This document shows, piece by piece, positions 1 to 11,499 of a stretch of 64,000 nucleotides of DNA; the stretch's first letter is position 1; each line of letters begins with the position of its first letter. The translations under genes were made by a program, and so were the position numbers. A model generated the notes under the pieces. It saw only the letters and a list, made by a program, of their open reading frames with translations. It searched no databases and had not been told where the DNA came from. Origin of the DNA: Eucommia ulmoides (lineage: Eukaryota > Streptophyta > Magnoliopsida > Garryales > Eucommiaceae); assembly GCA_016647705.1 (NCBI GenBank), contig CM028336.1, positions 10,858,880 through 10,922,879 on the forward strand, written 5' to 3'.

Positions 1-530
1 TGTCATACGAAATTAAAAATAAATAAATTAATATAGTATTTCTGATGGACATGTGCAACGCGTGACCTATGCTAGTCATTAATAAAAGCGTTGGTATTTA
101 TCACTTTCTTGGCCTTGTCATGGGCATGCTGAATCATCTCTAATTGGGACGTCAATGGTTCGGTTTCGATTAAGTTTCATATAAAATCAAAACCAAAACT
201 GTTAGACATATACTAAACCAAAACCGCCAGTTTTTTTAAAAAGGTTTTAAAACTAAACTATTTAAATTTATACAAAACCGTGAAACTATTTAAGATTTTT
301 CAATTTTATAAAAATTTAAAAAAAAAAAATCAAAAACGCAAAATTGTGGACCGTTGTTTTTTATATATAAACAAAAGCATTACTAAAATATAAAACATAA
401 ATTCCAAGAAATAAAATGAAACCAAAAAACTATTAATTGTTACAATAAAATGTTTTTAATCATAATTAAAATACAACGATAAATAGTTGTCACAGTAATA
501 CATATATAAGTGATTAAATTGTAAATAAAA
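1..530. other. AT-rich non-coding stretch
   Basis: No coding region can be supported. The DNA is AT-rich. Between about 160 and 360 it holds many short runs around 'aaaccaaaac' and 'aaaatcaaaa'. The same kind of sequence resumes at about 1750-1870, on the far side of the solo LTR, so the two stretches were probably one block before insertion. Confidence 0.5.
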
Positions 531-533
531 CAT

Positions 534-571
<38 letters not shown>
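531..571. repeat. (CA)n-(TA)n microsatellite
   Basis: A run of CA dinucleotides passes directly into a run of TA dinucleotides. It is a compound simple repeat with no coding content. Confidence 0.9.
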
Positions 572-615
572 TAGGGGTTAAACTATAAATATATATAAAA
601 AAGTGAGAGTATGTA

Positions 616-1732
616 TGTTGATGAGGGCAAATTTGGTCACCACCAAATCACCCGCTACCTACATGCGGATGAAGACCCTGACCGGCATTTGACGAAATTG
701 CTGAGCCGTCACTCCGAGTGTCCCTGGTCGGTTTTACCATTGAGAGGGCCTTTGGTGCCTTGATCGGATAGGGGTTCAAACTGAGCCCTGAACGACCCAA
801 ATCCGAGCAGCGACCATGGTCCTTGCCGAGCTAAATATACCATGTCAAACTCAAGACGCGCGAGCTCAGCTCCTGGGCTGACTCTGGGCGGTATTTCGAG
901 AAAGGAAACACCTGAAGGGCCCTTCTAAGCATGGGAGATCAACGACGAAGATCGTCTATCGGGCAAGAGTCTTTAATTGACGTCTGCTTGGTCCACCACT
1001 TAAAGAGTCAAAGGAAGACATCCCGACCTTAAGAGTTCCCATCTCTTTTCTATTGATCTCCTGGTTAGACATCCCTTGGTTGGTGATCCCCTGCTCGACC
1101 ATCCCTTGGTCGGCCGTCTTATACTCATTCATCCCCTTGGCGGCCATCCCCTACTCAGCTCGAAAATCCGGGCACGGTTTGAACGACTCATCATCACTTC
1201 TGAAGACAGAAGATGCTTATCTCGATGACGTGGGTTAGGCCGGTTCTCCCTATTCATGTTGGGTTGGCCCACAGACTTTTTCTAATGGGCTAAAAAGCCC
1301 AAGCCTAAGAGCTTAATATCTCCATGTGCCCGCACATTGGTTACGAGCCGAGTTATAGTAATTAACTGAACTTAGGCCCCCTAATTTTGCGGAGCTAATC
1401 ACCTTCCTCGCCTATAAAAGGTAAGGTATTCGATGCCCTAAAGGTAATGCTCAAACACTATCTTAAAGCATATATATTGTCTATCCCCCCGAGTGTTTAC
1501 TCTTACATCGGAAGGGCTTCACGAGGCAAAACCTTGATAGGTCCTTGTGCAAGTATACACTTGGAGCTCAGCTCGGATTGGATGGATACCGACCTCAAAC
1601 TTCATCACTTCTAAACACCGTTGACTCAAATGGACTAGATTTAGGGATTCTCCAACCCCACCTCAGTATAGAAAATTCACATGTCTCTTGACTAGACTAA
1701 CTGAATGTGTTAGCTAATTTTCGACACCAACA
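616..1732 (+). mobile_element. Probable solo LTR (gypsy, Tat-type)
   Basis: The segment starts TGTTGATGAG and ends GACACCAACA, so it has TG...CA ends. It is GC-richer than both flanks. A TATA box (cctataaaag) sits at 1411-1420. The downstream stretch near 1505-1560 resembles the 'cggaagggcttcacgaggc' signature that I associate with LTRs of Tat-type gypsy elements. Flanks read tatg before and tatgg after, an imperfect possible target duplication. Around 1065-1155 there is a short degenerate tandem repeat based on 'catcccttggtcggc'. No coding interior or second LTR is adjacent, hence the solo LTR call. The exact left border is uncertain by a few bases. Confidence 0.5.
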
Positions 1733-2739
1733 TATGGTATAAAAATATATCTAAAATATCGGTTTTGCGGTTATTATGTCAAAACCAAAATCGTTTCGGT
1801 TGTTAATTTCAAAATCAAAATCGCAACCAAATTATTTAATCAGTTTCAAAATCAAACATTTAGTTCTGTTTTTCTCAGGCCGGTTTGATTTTTTTTTTTT
1901 TTCCATCCCTAATCTCTGAAATATTTGACCTACTTTTTACGATGGATCTTCATTGGTAAATAGATTAAAATTTAGAGCATCGTGTGTTCCTTTCCCATTT
2001 TAGAAGTCGCGGTTAGCTGCCTTTAACAAAACCAAAAAAAAATAAAAAAAAAATACTAAATTTACATCGAGGTAGGATCTCGAGGCTGTCTGCGCCACGT
2101 GGATTCTCCGATGAAGGAATCTTCTTGTTATTATTGCTGTTTAACAACTTCACGAGGTGACAAAGATAAATTGGTCATTCGACAATATATTCTCCCTAAC
2201 AAATTTTACCTGTACACAGAAGGTAACCTCCATGGTTAGACATCCCCACTCCACCCACACTATATTGTTTATTCTTTTTAAAAATCTAATTACTTTCACA
2301 TTGGAAATTTTTCTCTGGAAAGCCACAGTCCAGTGTTTAAATTTCTTGTAAAGCCTTGGAACTGTACAGTTTTCGAAATTATTTCGATTATTTATTGGGT
2401 TATGTTTTTTCTTTTCTTTAAAAAAAGAAGAGTCATGTGAAAAGAAATATTAAACAAACATTATTTTTCATTGTGAAATTAGTGCTATAAATGCCAAATA
2501 TTTGATGTATGATTTGAAATTTTTACCGTATTACCGTTTTAACAAGTTACCAAGGGGAGCAAATCTTAAAATATGTAGTCAAATACAATTTTCATTTGGT
2601 TTCCTCAAATATGTAAAATTAAGGTCATCAATGGTTAAAAAAAATCAGAAAACCAAATCTCAATACCCAAATTAAAAAAACGCAACAGCTGCTAAAAATT
2701 GCACCGAATCACCAAATAGACAGAAATACCCAACAATTT
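1733..2739. other. AT-rich intergenic DNA downstream of the cold-shock gene
   Basis: No ORF with recognisable similarity is present. It contains a T-run near 1890-1901 and an A-rich stretch near 2034-2056. The last few hundred bases should include the 3' UTR of the minus-strand cold-shock-domain gene. No confident polyadenylation signal was chosen. Confidence 0.4.
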
Positions 2740-3318
2740 TCATAATAGGTCAACGGTGCAATCCCTTGCAAAATGCCCTTCTTCCCCACAATTATAACAT
2801 GCCCCGCCACCGCCGCGGCCACCACTAGATCCTTGTAGGCTGCGTCCGCGGCCACGACCACCACCTCGGAAGCCTCTACTCCTACCACCACCACCAGCAC
2901 CTCTTCTGTAACAATCCCTTGCTAAATGACCAATCCGCCCACAACTATAGCACTCCACCCCACCTCCACCTCCACCTCCTTCCCCACCACTACCATCCCT
3001 CCCAATTCCATAACCACCACCACCCCTCTCGCCACCATAATGTCCACCCGTTCCACCCCGACGACTGGTTGCTCGAGCACGTCCTCGGTCGGAACGGTTA
3101 GAGCTGGCAATACCCACCACCTCGATGGCTTTTTGACGGCCATCTTCTCCGGATTCAACCTGGAACTCCACCCGCTGACCCTCCCGGAGAGTCCGAAACC
3201 CTTCTGAACGGATCTCCGTCTGGTGGACGAATAGATCTTCGCCGCCGTCGTCCGGAGTAATGAATCCGAACCCCTTTTGGCTACTGAACCACTTCACGGT
3301 ACCAGTAGACATCATCAA
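2740..3318 (-). CDS. Glycine-rich cold-shock-domain protein with two CCHC zinc knuckles
   Basis: A 192-residue intronless reading frame. Residues 6-68 form a cold-shock domain: TVKWF at 7-11, RNP1 KGFGFI at 15-20 and RNP2 DLFVHQ at 28-33, the aromatic and basic residues that bind single-stranded nucleic acid. Arg/Gly-rich linkers at about 75-120 and 138-172 surround two retroviral-type zinc knuckles. These are CX2CX4HX4C at 123-136 ([14 protein letters not shown]) and 174-187 ([14 protein letters not shown]). Domain order, size and two knuckles match the short plant class typified by Arabidopsis CSP2 and CSP4, known as nucleic-acid chaperones that melt RNA secondary structure in cold acclimation and development. 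Those proteins are nuclear and cytoplasmic. The frame opens with three Met codons; any could be used, and the first was taken. The coding strand is strongly GC-rich against an AT-rich background. The frame is complete, so this is probably a functional host gene. Which paralogue it is cannot be decided here. Confidence 0.93.
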   Translation of the reverse strand: MMMSTGTVKWFSSQKGFGFITPDDGGEDLFVHQTEIRSEGFRTLREGQRVEFQVESGEDGRQKAIEVVGIASSNRSDRGRARATSRRGGTGGHYGGERGGGGYGIGRDGSGGEGGGGGGGVECYSCGRIGHLARDCYRRGAGGGGRSRGFRGGGRGRGRSLQGSSGGRGGGGACYNCGEEGHFARDCTVDLL

Positions 3319-3589
3319 AAGCCACGGAGGTACGAGAAACCAAAGGAAGAAGCTTCTACAACGGATTTACCTGTCGAAATACTTTCTAGACGCTCCCTGT
3401 TACGAGACTACAACGTCGCAAAAGGCGGCGGCGCTTCCGGCTTCTCAAGGGATGAGACGTGTCAGAGGTAGTGTCAGAGACTGACTTGGAATTCTAGTTA
3501 TTATGCTTGTAGTTTGGTGGGCCCACTGTGGTGATGATCTAATGGCTGAGAATCTGTTGGAGAATTGTGGTTGGGATATACGGCTGAGA

Positions 3590-3615
3590 ATCGCTGCCTA
3601 TATTTTATCCAATTT
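3590..3615 (-). promoter_or_regulatory. Candidate TATA/CCAAT-like promoter of the cold-shock gene
   Basis: On the minus strand this stretch reads AAATTGGATAAAATATAGG. It is a TATA-like core with an inverted CCAAT (ATTGG) directly beside it, about 280 bases upstream of the first ATG. The position fits a gene with a roughly 200-base 5' UTR. The match is weak and could be chance in AT-rich DNA. The fold-back element starting at 3684 lies immediately upstream and may have replaced distal promoter sequence. Confidence 0.3.
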
Positions 3616-3683
3616 GAGGTCTTGGGTCACGAGGTTTTCTGTCCATTAAATCTTGCCATTGGTGGTGGTGCATTATCATTTAA

Positions 3684-5204
3684 GAAAAAATACATTTTAA
3701 ATCTTCTAACTATTAATATGTTTTTAAGTAATCATTCTAAATTTGTACGTTTCATTTTAAACTCTCTATATATCATTACATTTTTAAATGATATTTTTGC
3801 CAGAAATTTCGTCTTAAATAACAAAATAAAGGGGCAAAATAGTAATTTTATATTTTTTCCTATTTTTAATCATTTTCTCTTTTTTCCTTTTCTTTTTCTT
3901 TCTTCACTTCTCTCTCTCCTCCTTAACTATCTCTCTCTCTTCCTCCTTCCCTCTCTTTCTCTCTCTCTTGCTCAACTCTCTCTCTCTTCCTCCCTCCCTC
4001 TCCCCCAAAGTACACCCCTGGGTGCCCCCATAACGGGGGTGTTTCACCCCCTATAACAACAGGTGGTGGGGTGAACACCCCCTATGTTACAGGGGGTGTT
4101 CAAACATTGCTAATCTCGCCTTTCCCATTACCATAATTTCCAAAGTTTTATACACTTAGAGAGAGAGAGAGATGTGGTTTTTTGAGAGAGAGAGAGAGAG
4201 AATGGGGTGGGTGAGAGTCACGAAGATGGTTTCTGGTTACCCATTGATACAGTTAATAATCTCTCTCCGTAAGCTTCGTCGTCTCTTTTTGTATTCCGCT
4301 ATTAACTATGATTAGCAATATTTAGCAACGCTTACAGGTAAAGAGAGAGAGAGAGAGAGAGAGAGAGAAGAAAAATAGTGGAAAATGCAAAAGGGTTTGT
4401 TTTCTTCTCTTAAACCTCCACGCATTACCACCTTTCCAATACATATTTGAGGAAAGCATGTGAGACAGTAAGAGTTCTTGTCTTCAAGAAAATTAGTGTT
4501 AGAGAGAGAAAGAGAGAGAGAGTAATTAACAGGGATAACAGATAAATGAATTGATTGTTACATTAAAAAAAAGTTGTTGGAGAAGGGAGAAAAGGTAGGT
4601 GGTGGCTGAACCTCTTCACAAACCCAGGTGAAGTGAAGATACATACAATACAAGGAACTTCATCTCTTACACGCTTTCTTCTTAATCTTCCAACGTTGTA
4701 CTCTAATCCTTCTACACTAGTTTTCTTGCCATTGTTTTTTTCATGTCCACCCGTAACACGGGGTGTTTCACCCCTTGTGTTATAGGAGGACTGAAACACC
4801 CCCTATTACGAGGGGGTCACCCCCTGTGTTACAGGGGTGAACCACTGTCGTAACAAGGGGTGCTTTGGAAGGGGAGAAGAAAGGAGAGAGGAAGAGAGAG
4901 ACAGAGCTAAGTGGGAGAGAGAGAGAGTGAAGAAAGGAAGAAGAGAGAGAAAGTTGAGCGAGAGAGAGACAAAAGTGAAGAAGAAAAACCAAAAAGAAAA
5001 AGTAAAGGCAAAAATGATTAAAAAAATGAAAAAAAATATAAATGATTTTGCTTTCTAAATTCTGTTAGTTTAGACGGAATTTCTAACAGAAATGTCTTTT
5101 AAAAACTTGTTGATACGTAGAGGGTTTAAAATGAAATGTGCAAACTTATAAGGACTACTTAGAAATGTGTCAATAGATAGAGGGTTTAAAATGTACTTTT
5201 TCCT
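3684..5204. mobile_element. Non-autonomous fold-back MULE-type element
   Basis: Two long inverted arms, about 3684-4110 and 4740-5204, are diverged reverse complements of each other. Outermost matches are gaaaaaatacattttaaa on the left and tttaaaatgtactttttc on the right. Both arms carry a pyrimidine (or purine) tract followed by palindromic 'ggggtgtt...aacacccc' blocks. The flanks are atcatttaa (3675-3683) and atcgtttaa (5205-5213), a 9-bp target duplication matching at 8 of 9 positions. Nine bases is the Mutator-superfamily length. No transposase is present, so it would have moved in trans. The centre (4110-4740) has several GA microsatellites and no recognised gene fragment. Confidence 0.7.
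4161..4521. repeat. GA microsatellite cluster
   Basis: Three separate GA runs lie inside the fold-back element, at about 4161-4200, 4341-4368 and 4501-4521. They create spurious Arg/Glu-rich frames and are not coding. Confidence 0.85.
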
Positions 5205-5339
5205 ATCGTTTAACTTTATTAAGAAACAATTACGCTTTACACCCTTAAAATATACACTTTATGACACCATATTATAATGTTTCAATTTTAGCACCTTGCA
5301 TCCTGAACTTTCACATTTCTATTTAATGCCCCATCTGAT

Positions 5340-7472
5340 TAGGGGTGTTAAAAAAACCTGTTGACCCGCCCCAAACTCATGCAAAAAGGCTCGAACCCAC
5401 CCGCAACCCGCTGAGTCAACTCAGTAGAGGTCCTGAATGTGTGAAACCTGATATGTCTGGTTCAAAAATGGGTAAGGCTCTATGAATCGTGGGTACACCT
5501 GATTCGATCAGACACTCCTCTTGAAAACCCTAGTTTATTTGTTCACCGCTTTCATTTCACACTCACTCTTCTCCATTTCAAAGCGGCGCCTTTAATAGTG
5601 AATAATGCTAGTTCAAATAATCTTACCATTAAATTTTTACAAAAGGTGACAAAAAATTGAAAATGTACAGTTTTAGGTCACGAGCTTTTACATATGAGAT
5701 GTTGTATTCACATCTTAAATTTGATAGTGTTGGAAGGGTTAAAATAATTAGATGATTCTATTCAAAGGGTTCGTGGAGCAGTAAGATATGTAAAATTTTC
5801 GCCTAGTCAACTCCAATCTTTCTTGAAATGCTTCAATATGTTAAAAATTGAGTCTACGAGTCTTTTGTGTCTTGATGTGCCAACTAGGTGGAATTCCACT
5901 GATAAAATATTAGAGTCTGTTGGGAAGTTTGAAAAGGCATTTGAAAGATTAGATGATGAAGATCCTAAATTTCGTGCTTATTTTCTTGAAAAATATATGA
6001 GTGATATAACTAGATATCCTTCGAATGATGAAGATTGTGTAAGATGTCGTGCGTTTGTTAAATTTTTGAAATTATTTTATGAGGCAACAAAATATTTCTC
6101 TGGTACTTTGTATGTTACTTCAAACTTGTTTTTCGATGAGATGTGTATAATTCGAAGCGCAATTGATCGCTTAATCTTAAATCAAGATAATGGGGTGGCT
6201 AAAATGGCGATGAATATGAAATCAAAATTTGACAAGTACTGGAGAAATAGGGACAAGATTAATGTTATTTTGTATGTGGTAGTTTTGTTGGATCCAAAAA
6301 GAAACTTTCATATCTCTAATTTTGTTTTTCGGAAATGTATATAGTTGAGATTGAAAATTTATTGATTGACAATGTGAAGCTTGCTATAAATTGATTTTAT
6401 GAAGGCTATTCTTCTATGGAGTCAATGAGTACGCATGTTGAAACTAGGGGTAGAAGTGGCCCAAATGGGAGTGGGAGTGGGGATGCAACATCTACGCCAA
6501 TTATGGACTTAGATATTATGGGTGAAAATACACATAAGTTAAATTGCTTCTCAATTTGAGAGTTTTATGGAAGGAAAAATGGATATGGAGAGCAAGTCTG
6601 AGATAGAAAAGTATTTAAACAAACTACCTGAAAGAACTAAGGATAAAAAAAAATGATTATTTGGATTGGTAGAAGGTTAATTGTAATAGATATAAAGTAT
6701 TGGTTTTGGTTGCTCGTGATGTATTACTTGTTCCTATGTCGATTGTGGTGTCAAAGTCTGTGTTTAGTACTTGGGGACGAAAACTGGATCAATTTCTTAG
6801 TTCATTGTCCCCCCAATTGGTTGAGCATCTTCTTTGTGTACAAAATTGGTTGTTATCTTCATTGTCAATATCTTTTCGCAATACCAAAGATGAGGTCGAG
6901 GAATTTAAGAAAGATATCGAATCAGGTTTGTATTCTTTAAGTCTTTTTTTATATAATTCAATTTTTTATTGTTCATAATGTTGAGATGAGATTTACTAAT
7001 TATTTGATTTAATTTATGATAAGTTCTAGATCAATCGACTTTAAGTTCAACAAGCGGACAATCAAACACTATTACAATTTGTTGATGACGTGGACCACGT
7101 GGTTAAGTTTGTCTTTATATTTCATTTTTTTTTTTTAGTATCAATATTTAGTTGTTTAGTTAATTATTAGTTAGATTACAATAGTGAGTTTGCATTCTTA
7201 GATTTTATGTTTTACGTTTGTAATTTATTTTTTCTTTTACGTTTGTAATTTATTTTTCTATTTTTCTATTACTGTAATTTTATGATAATTTTTTTGCAAG
7301 TTTTAGTAATATAATGATTTGTTTTAGCAATATTTATTAACCCAAACCGAAACAAGTCTCAAACCGCATACTATTAGGCGGTCCACTGTTCAAAGTAGTC
7401 CAAACCGCATAGTAAAGGTTTGGTCTGCAATTTTAGCCCAAACTGCCCCAACCCGACCATCGCACACCCCTA
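5340..7472 (+). mobile_element. Degenerate hAT-superfamily transposon
   Basis: The left end reads taggggtgtt and the right end cacaccccta, imperfect terminal inverted repeats of the form common in plant Ac/Tip100-like hAT elements. Flanks are catctgat (5332-5339) and cgtatgat (7473-7480), an 8-bp duplication matching at 6 of 8 positions. Eight bases is the hAT length. Subterminal DNA on both sides is rich in 'aacccg' and 'aaaccgca' motifs. The transposase remnant is described separately. Confidence 0.78.
5745..6935 (+). pseudogene. hAT transposase remnant
   Basis: The clearest stretch is 5823-6344. It contains LCLDVPTRWNSTDKILESV and a following helical region typical of plant hAT transposases (RNase H-like core with the DUF4413 region). 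From about 6700 the frame reads ARDVLLVPMSIVVSKSVFS followed by LSPQLVEHLLCVQNWL, which is the conserved C-terminal hAT dimerisation domain. Between the two parts, 6345-6699, recognisable pieces continue but with stops and frame changes. The N-terminal BED zinc finger and first catalytic part are missing. The gene is therefore dead. Similarity runs upstream in frame to about 5745, so no start codon is claimed. Confidence 0.85.
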
Positions 7473-8841
7473 CGTATGATCATAATCGGTCAAATTTAAG
7501 AATTCTTATGGTCGGGCATAACGTAACTAATATTAGTTTTTTGGTTTGACGGTAAGGTGAGTTCGGGCTAGTTTCCGCACACTTCGACTAACTATGTCAC
7601 TGGGTGATCTTAAGGGCACACTCCCCCATATCGACCTGGTACATTTTGAATTAGATTCAAAATTTAAATCATGGAGTGGTCCCCAGGAGAATCAAACATT
7701 ATTTGATAAGAAAATGAGATATCTTCCCTTACTAACCGGGATAATACCTCTTGGGTTACGTTAACTGATCTTAATTGACTATTACCAAAAAACAAAGATT
7801 ATTCATGGTGTTTAGGGGGTATAGGTCCATTTAGGGCACTCAGAAAATTGTTCATTTTGTAGGCCTGAGGCCTAGAAGTTGGACTAGGACCTTGAATTTT
7901 AGACCTTGTTAATATTTTAGAATTTGGATTGGGCCTAGATTTTTATTTTTAAGATCGGGCTAAGACTTAAGTTTTTATTTTTAGGATTGCCTTGATCTGA
8001 CCCGATCATTTTAATATTAATTACAATAATATATATATATATATATATAATTTTAGTTAAATTTGTGAATAGACAGTATTTGACTTTAGTATGAATTATG
8101 TAAAATATAGAAATTCAAAGTAATAGTTAATATATATTTAAGGAAAAATTACATTTTTGGTCCTTAAAGTTTCAGGGTGAGTGTTTTTGTGATTCTTAAA
8201 GTGTACAGAGTTGTACATTTAGTCCCTCAAGTTTTATTTTTGTTTCCATCTGGTCCAATTGTAAATTTTATTAACAAAGTCAATTGAAATATCATTAGTA
8301 TAGTGATACTTTGTTAATTTCTCTCCTTTATGTTTGGGTAGATTTTTAAATGGACCATGGGGTTTTTAGAGGTAACTCATTTAGTCCCTTCTGTTGATTC
8401 TAAGATTTTGATGGACAATTAAATGTTGATATTTTTTGTGGAACTAATGGATTTATTGAGTGTTTTAGTTTATAAGTTCCATTGAAGATATTATCATGAA
8501 GAAAATGAATGCTGAAGAGACTGATAAAGATGATGGACGTTAAGAGAGCGAAGAAATTGAAGAACCTAGGGAAAATAACTCAGATTAAATTTTTACTCTT
8601 AATGTATCCCGATTAGGATCACACACGACACAAAATATTTTTATGATTATATGTGTTCTTAATAGGATCCTAATTAGCTAACATATTTTCTCTTATATGA
8701 AATTGAAAAAGAAACATTGTTTTAAGAAAGATAATTGATTAAAATTGAATTTAAGGATTTAGTGAAGCTAACCGAGAAAAAAAAATCGGTTAAAGGGACG
8801 AAAACGTTGAAGAAATTGAATGAAAATTAATTAAGGAAAGA
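7473..8841. other. Non-coding, repeat-derived DNA
   Basis: No coding region is supported. From 7870 to 8000 there are three loose repeats around 'gggcctagatttttattttt'. A TA microsatellite lies at 8029-8049. From 8150 to 8400 the text 'tttggtccttaaagttt' and 'ttagtccc' occurs in both orientations. I recognise this style from common plant fold-back repeats but cannot delimit an element. Confidence 0.4.
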
Positions 8842-10089
8842 TGTTCTAGCAATGGTCAGTTAAAAGATAAGTCAACCTATGGAAATTAGCTGAAGTCTCT
8901 AGATCTTACGGTCGACAGGTAAGTCGACCTGTGAATGTCTCTGAATTGTTCGGTCAATAGATGGATAAGTAGCGGTCGACTTATGGGCGAGGAATTTTGG
9001 CTTGGGCTACGTCCTGAATTGGGCGGTCGACCAATGGGTATTGGTTGGTCAATCGATGGCCAGTTTCAGGTTTTGTGGAATTTTGGGATTTATTCAAAAA
9101 TTAGCCGTTATTTGTTTACTTGATTGAGAGATCTTAGGGATATGAATATATTTAAGATATGATACTCCTAGTTGAATATCCCTATAGGTATGGTTCAAGT
9201 GTTTTTGATATCTCTCAATTTGGTACATGTAATTCTTTATCTTTTATCTAATTGAGTTTGAGAAAATATTTGAGGGACTTAATTGAATATTCTAAAAGAT
9301 ATTATTGAGTTAATTATACCAGGATGAAGTCATAATGATATATGGGGTCTATAAGTGTTTTTTAGATACTTATTATTTGAAAACTCGCCGTTGGAAAACT
9401 TGTTTTAATTCCCTATATGTAGTCCTACGGATTTTACATAACATGATTACAATACACACAATATCAAGAACTATTCAGTTCCTAAACTTTTCTAAGAGTT
9501 ATCATTCTGTCTTGCGATACTACGTGCAATCTATTCGGTGTTTTCCTAATGAGATCATTCCAAACTTATTCTTTAATTAAGTATTTTATTATTATTATTT
9601 TCTTGTTTAATTGATCTTTTTGAGAAATCGTTTTTGAACTTTAAAAGCATAAAAATCTTTTAAAAATGATTTGTGTGTTAATCTGATTACGTGTTTAATT
9701 GTGCTACCCGCATTCTTTATTATAATCAGATTTTGTTTCTTCACTTTATTTCTATCGCTAGTATTGGGTAATTATTGAGTATTAATTCATCTAGGGTGGT
9801 AGAATCTCTAAGTAGGAAAAAGCTTATCAATTCTGTAATTGGTGAGTTGTGTGCGAATTAGATATTATTGAGAATAACTAATCAGTGGTGGCTTTGGGTT
9901 TCAATCTCTTCGTGTAAAGAGATTGATGTTTGATATTTACCTAGAGTACAAAAATGTTAGGTTACTATTTTCCCTTGAAAAGAGCTTAGGTCTAATTCTT
10001 CCTGATTATGATCAATTGTAAGTGAATTGTAAGGGTTCCATCATTACCTAGGAAAATAATACTTTGAGTGATTGTGAGGTTTAATTCTT

Positions 10090-11190
10090 AAGCCTAAGGT
10101 ATGAAAAGAATTAGGTCATGATTCTCTCTGTAATAGAATTAGGTTAATCCTTAACCTGTGAAAAGATTATGTTAATCTTTAGCCTGTGAATAGGGGTGTG
10201 CACAGGTCGGGTAGGGCTGTTTTTGGGCTAAGCCAACACCCGACCCGAAGGTCATCGGGTCAAATATTCTTGAACCGCCTACCGACTGATACTATCAAAC
10301 AACCGACGTTGTCGGATGGCTTTTGGGTTCGGTTGGAGTTAGTCAGAAAACTAAGGTTGAGAATGAGATGAGGATTTACTGATTTTCGGAGGAAGATCAA
10401 AGACATTGAATAGAAGTATAGAACAAACAAATTTGCAGAACCAACAATCAGATAAATAGAATTAACAAAATAGAAGCAAATTCACAAATCTATAGAAAAT
10501 AAAAACACACAACGGCGAAAACAAAATCAAAAACAGAAATATTCATATATTGAATAGAACAAAAACAAAAACACACCTTAAGTTGTCAATCGTCATCGTT
10601 GTATGCTTGTAATATCATCAGTCGCTGTCCACATACACCGGCTCCATTGATTGAAGAAGAATTGTAGGAGAAGAATCGTCGGAGAAGAAGAATAATTGAA
10701 GAGGAAGAAGATTGGAGAGTGAATAAGAAAGAAGAACAACAATCGATTGATTCGAATGGGAAGGATTCAATCCATTAGCATTTGGAGAAGAGATATTGAA
10801 GAGGAAGAAGACTGAAGAGAGATCAAGAACGAAGCGGTCGACTACTAAATGAAATATGAAAACCTTAGGGACAAAACTTATTTAAGGGATTAACCGGTCG
10901 GATCGAGTTTACTCGGATAGGTTTGGAGTAAACCCGTCAACCGACCTGCGGATCGAATTACCGGGTGGGTCAAGCAACCCGACTCTCTCTCTTATCTTCA
11001 TTACCCGACCAATTTGGCGTAGGTCGAACAGATTGATTGGGTGGGTCGGGTCTGACGAGTTGGATGCACATCCCTATCTGTGAAAAAGATAAGGTTATTC
11101 TTTAGCCGTGAAAAAAATAAGGTTATTCCTCAGCCTGTGAAAAAGAATTGTAAAGGTTGATTCTGAGTCTACGAAAAGAATCATTATGAG
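10090..11190 (+). repeat. Minisatellite of about 28-34 bp, interrupted
   Basis: Units of the form 'cctgtgaaaaagattaggtt' plus 'attctttag' repeat about seven times. Roughly half lie at 10090-10190 and half at 11077-11190. The inserted hAT element sits between two halves of one unit, so the array predates that insertion. Confidence 0.75.
10191..11076. mobile_element. Non-autonomous hAT element
   Basis: The left end is taggggtgtgcac and the right end is gtgcatcccta-like (tgcacatcccta on the plus strand), imperfect terminal inverted repeats. Flanks are cctgtgaa (10183-10190) and tctgtgaa (11077-11084), an 8-bp duplication with 7 matches. Subterminal sequence is rich in 'gacccg', 'gggtcgg' and similar words, as at both ends of many plant hAT elements. 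The interior is about 880 bp, AT/AG-rich, and shows no transposase. Confidence 0.8.
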
Positions 11191-11499
11191 GGTTTGGTTC
11201 GTACCTTTAAAGGAATCTTGAGTTTAGTGGGTGCGACTCTCCGTGGAGTTCGGGAGATTGGATTAGCTAAGAGTAGCTTGGTGAACCACTATAAATTTCT
11301 GGTTCTTGCATTATTTATATTGCTTATATTTTGTTGTTTGGGTGTGCACCTAGTTGATAACACATATCCTCTACTATAAAGATAATAATTAATTTTAGGA
11401 TAAAATTAATTGTTTGATTTTTTGAAATATTATAAATTTGGATTAAATTTTAATACTACCTAATTCACCCCCCCTCTTGAGTAGCTCACTAAGCCAACA

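Larger units (their letters stand above)
8842..11499 (+). mobile_element. Possible copia-type LTR segment split by a hAT insertion
   Basis: The right end reads attcaccccccctcttgag... and closes CCAACA at 11494-11499. This is the polypyrimidine-rich ending I associate with long LTRs of SIRE-like copia elements. The segment also holds a tandem array built on 'cctgtgaaaagattaggtt', a feature of some such LTRs. Without the 886-bp hAT insertion it would be about 1.77 kb. The proposed left edge (tgttctagc, 8842) is a guess, no clear target duplication was found, and no second LTR is seen. Confidence 0.3.

Noticed and set aside
2919-3207. Plus-strand frames opposite the cold-shock gene
   Set aside because: They are antisense shadows of a GC-rich, glycine-rich coding sequence; the Pro/Thr/Ser-rich product has no domain.
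3565-4056. 163-residue plus-strand frame rich in Leu and Ser
   Set aside because: It is the translation of the pyrimidine tract in the arm of the fold-back element.
4837-5058. Arg/Glu/Lys-rich small frame
   Set aside because: Produced by GA-rich repeat DNA in the right arm of the fold-back element.
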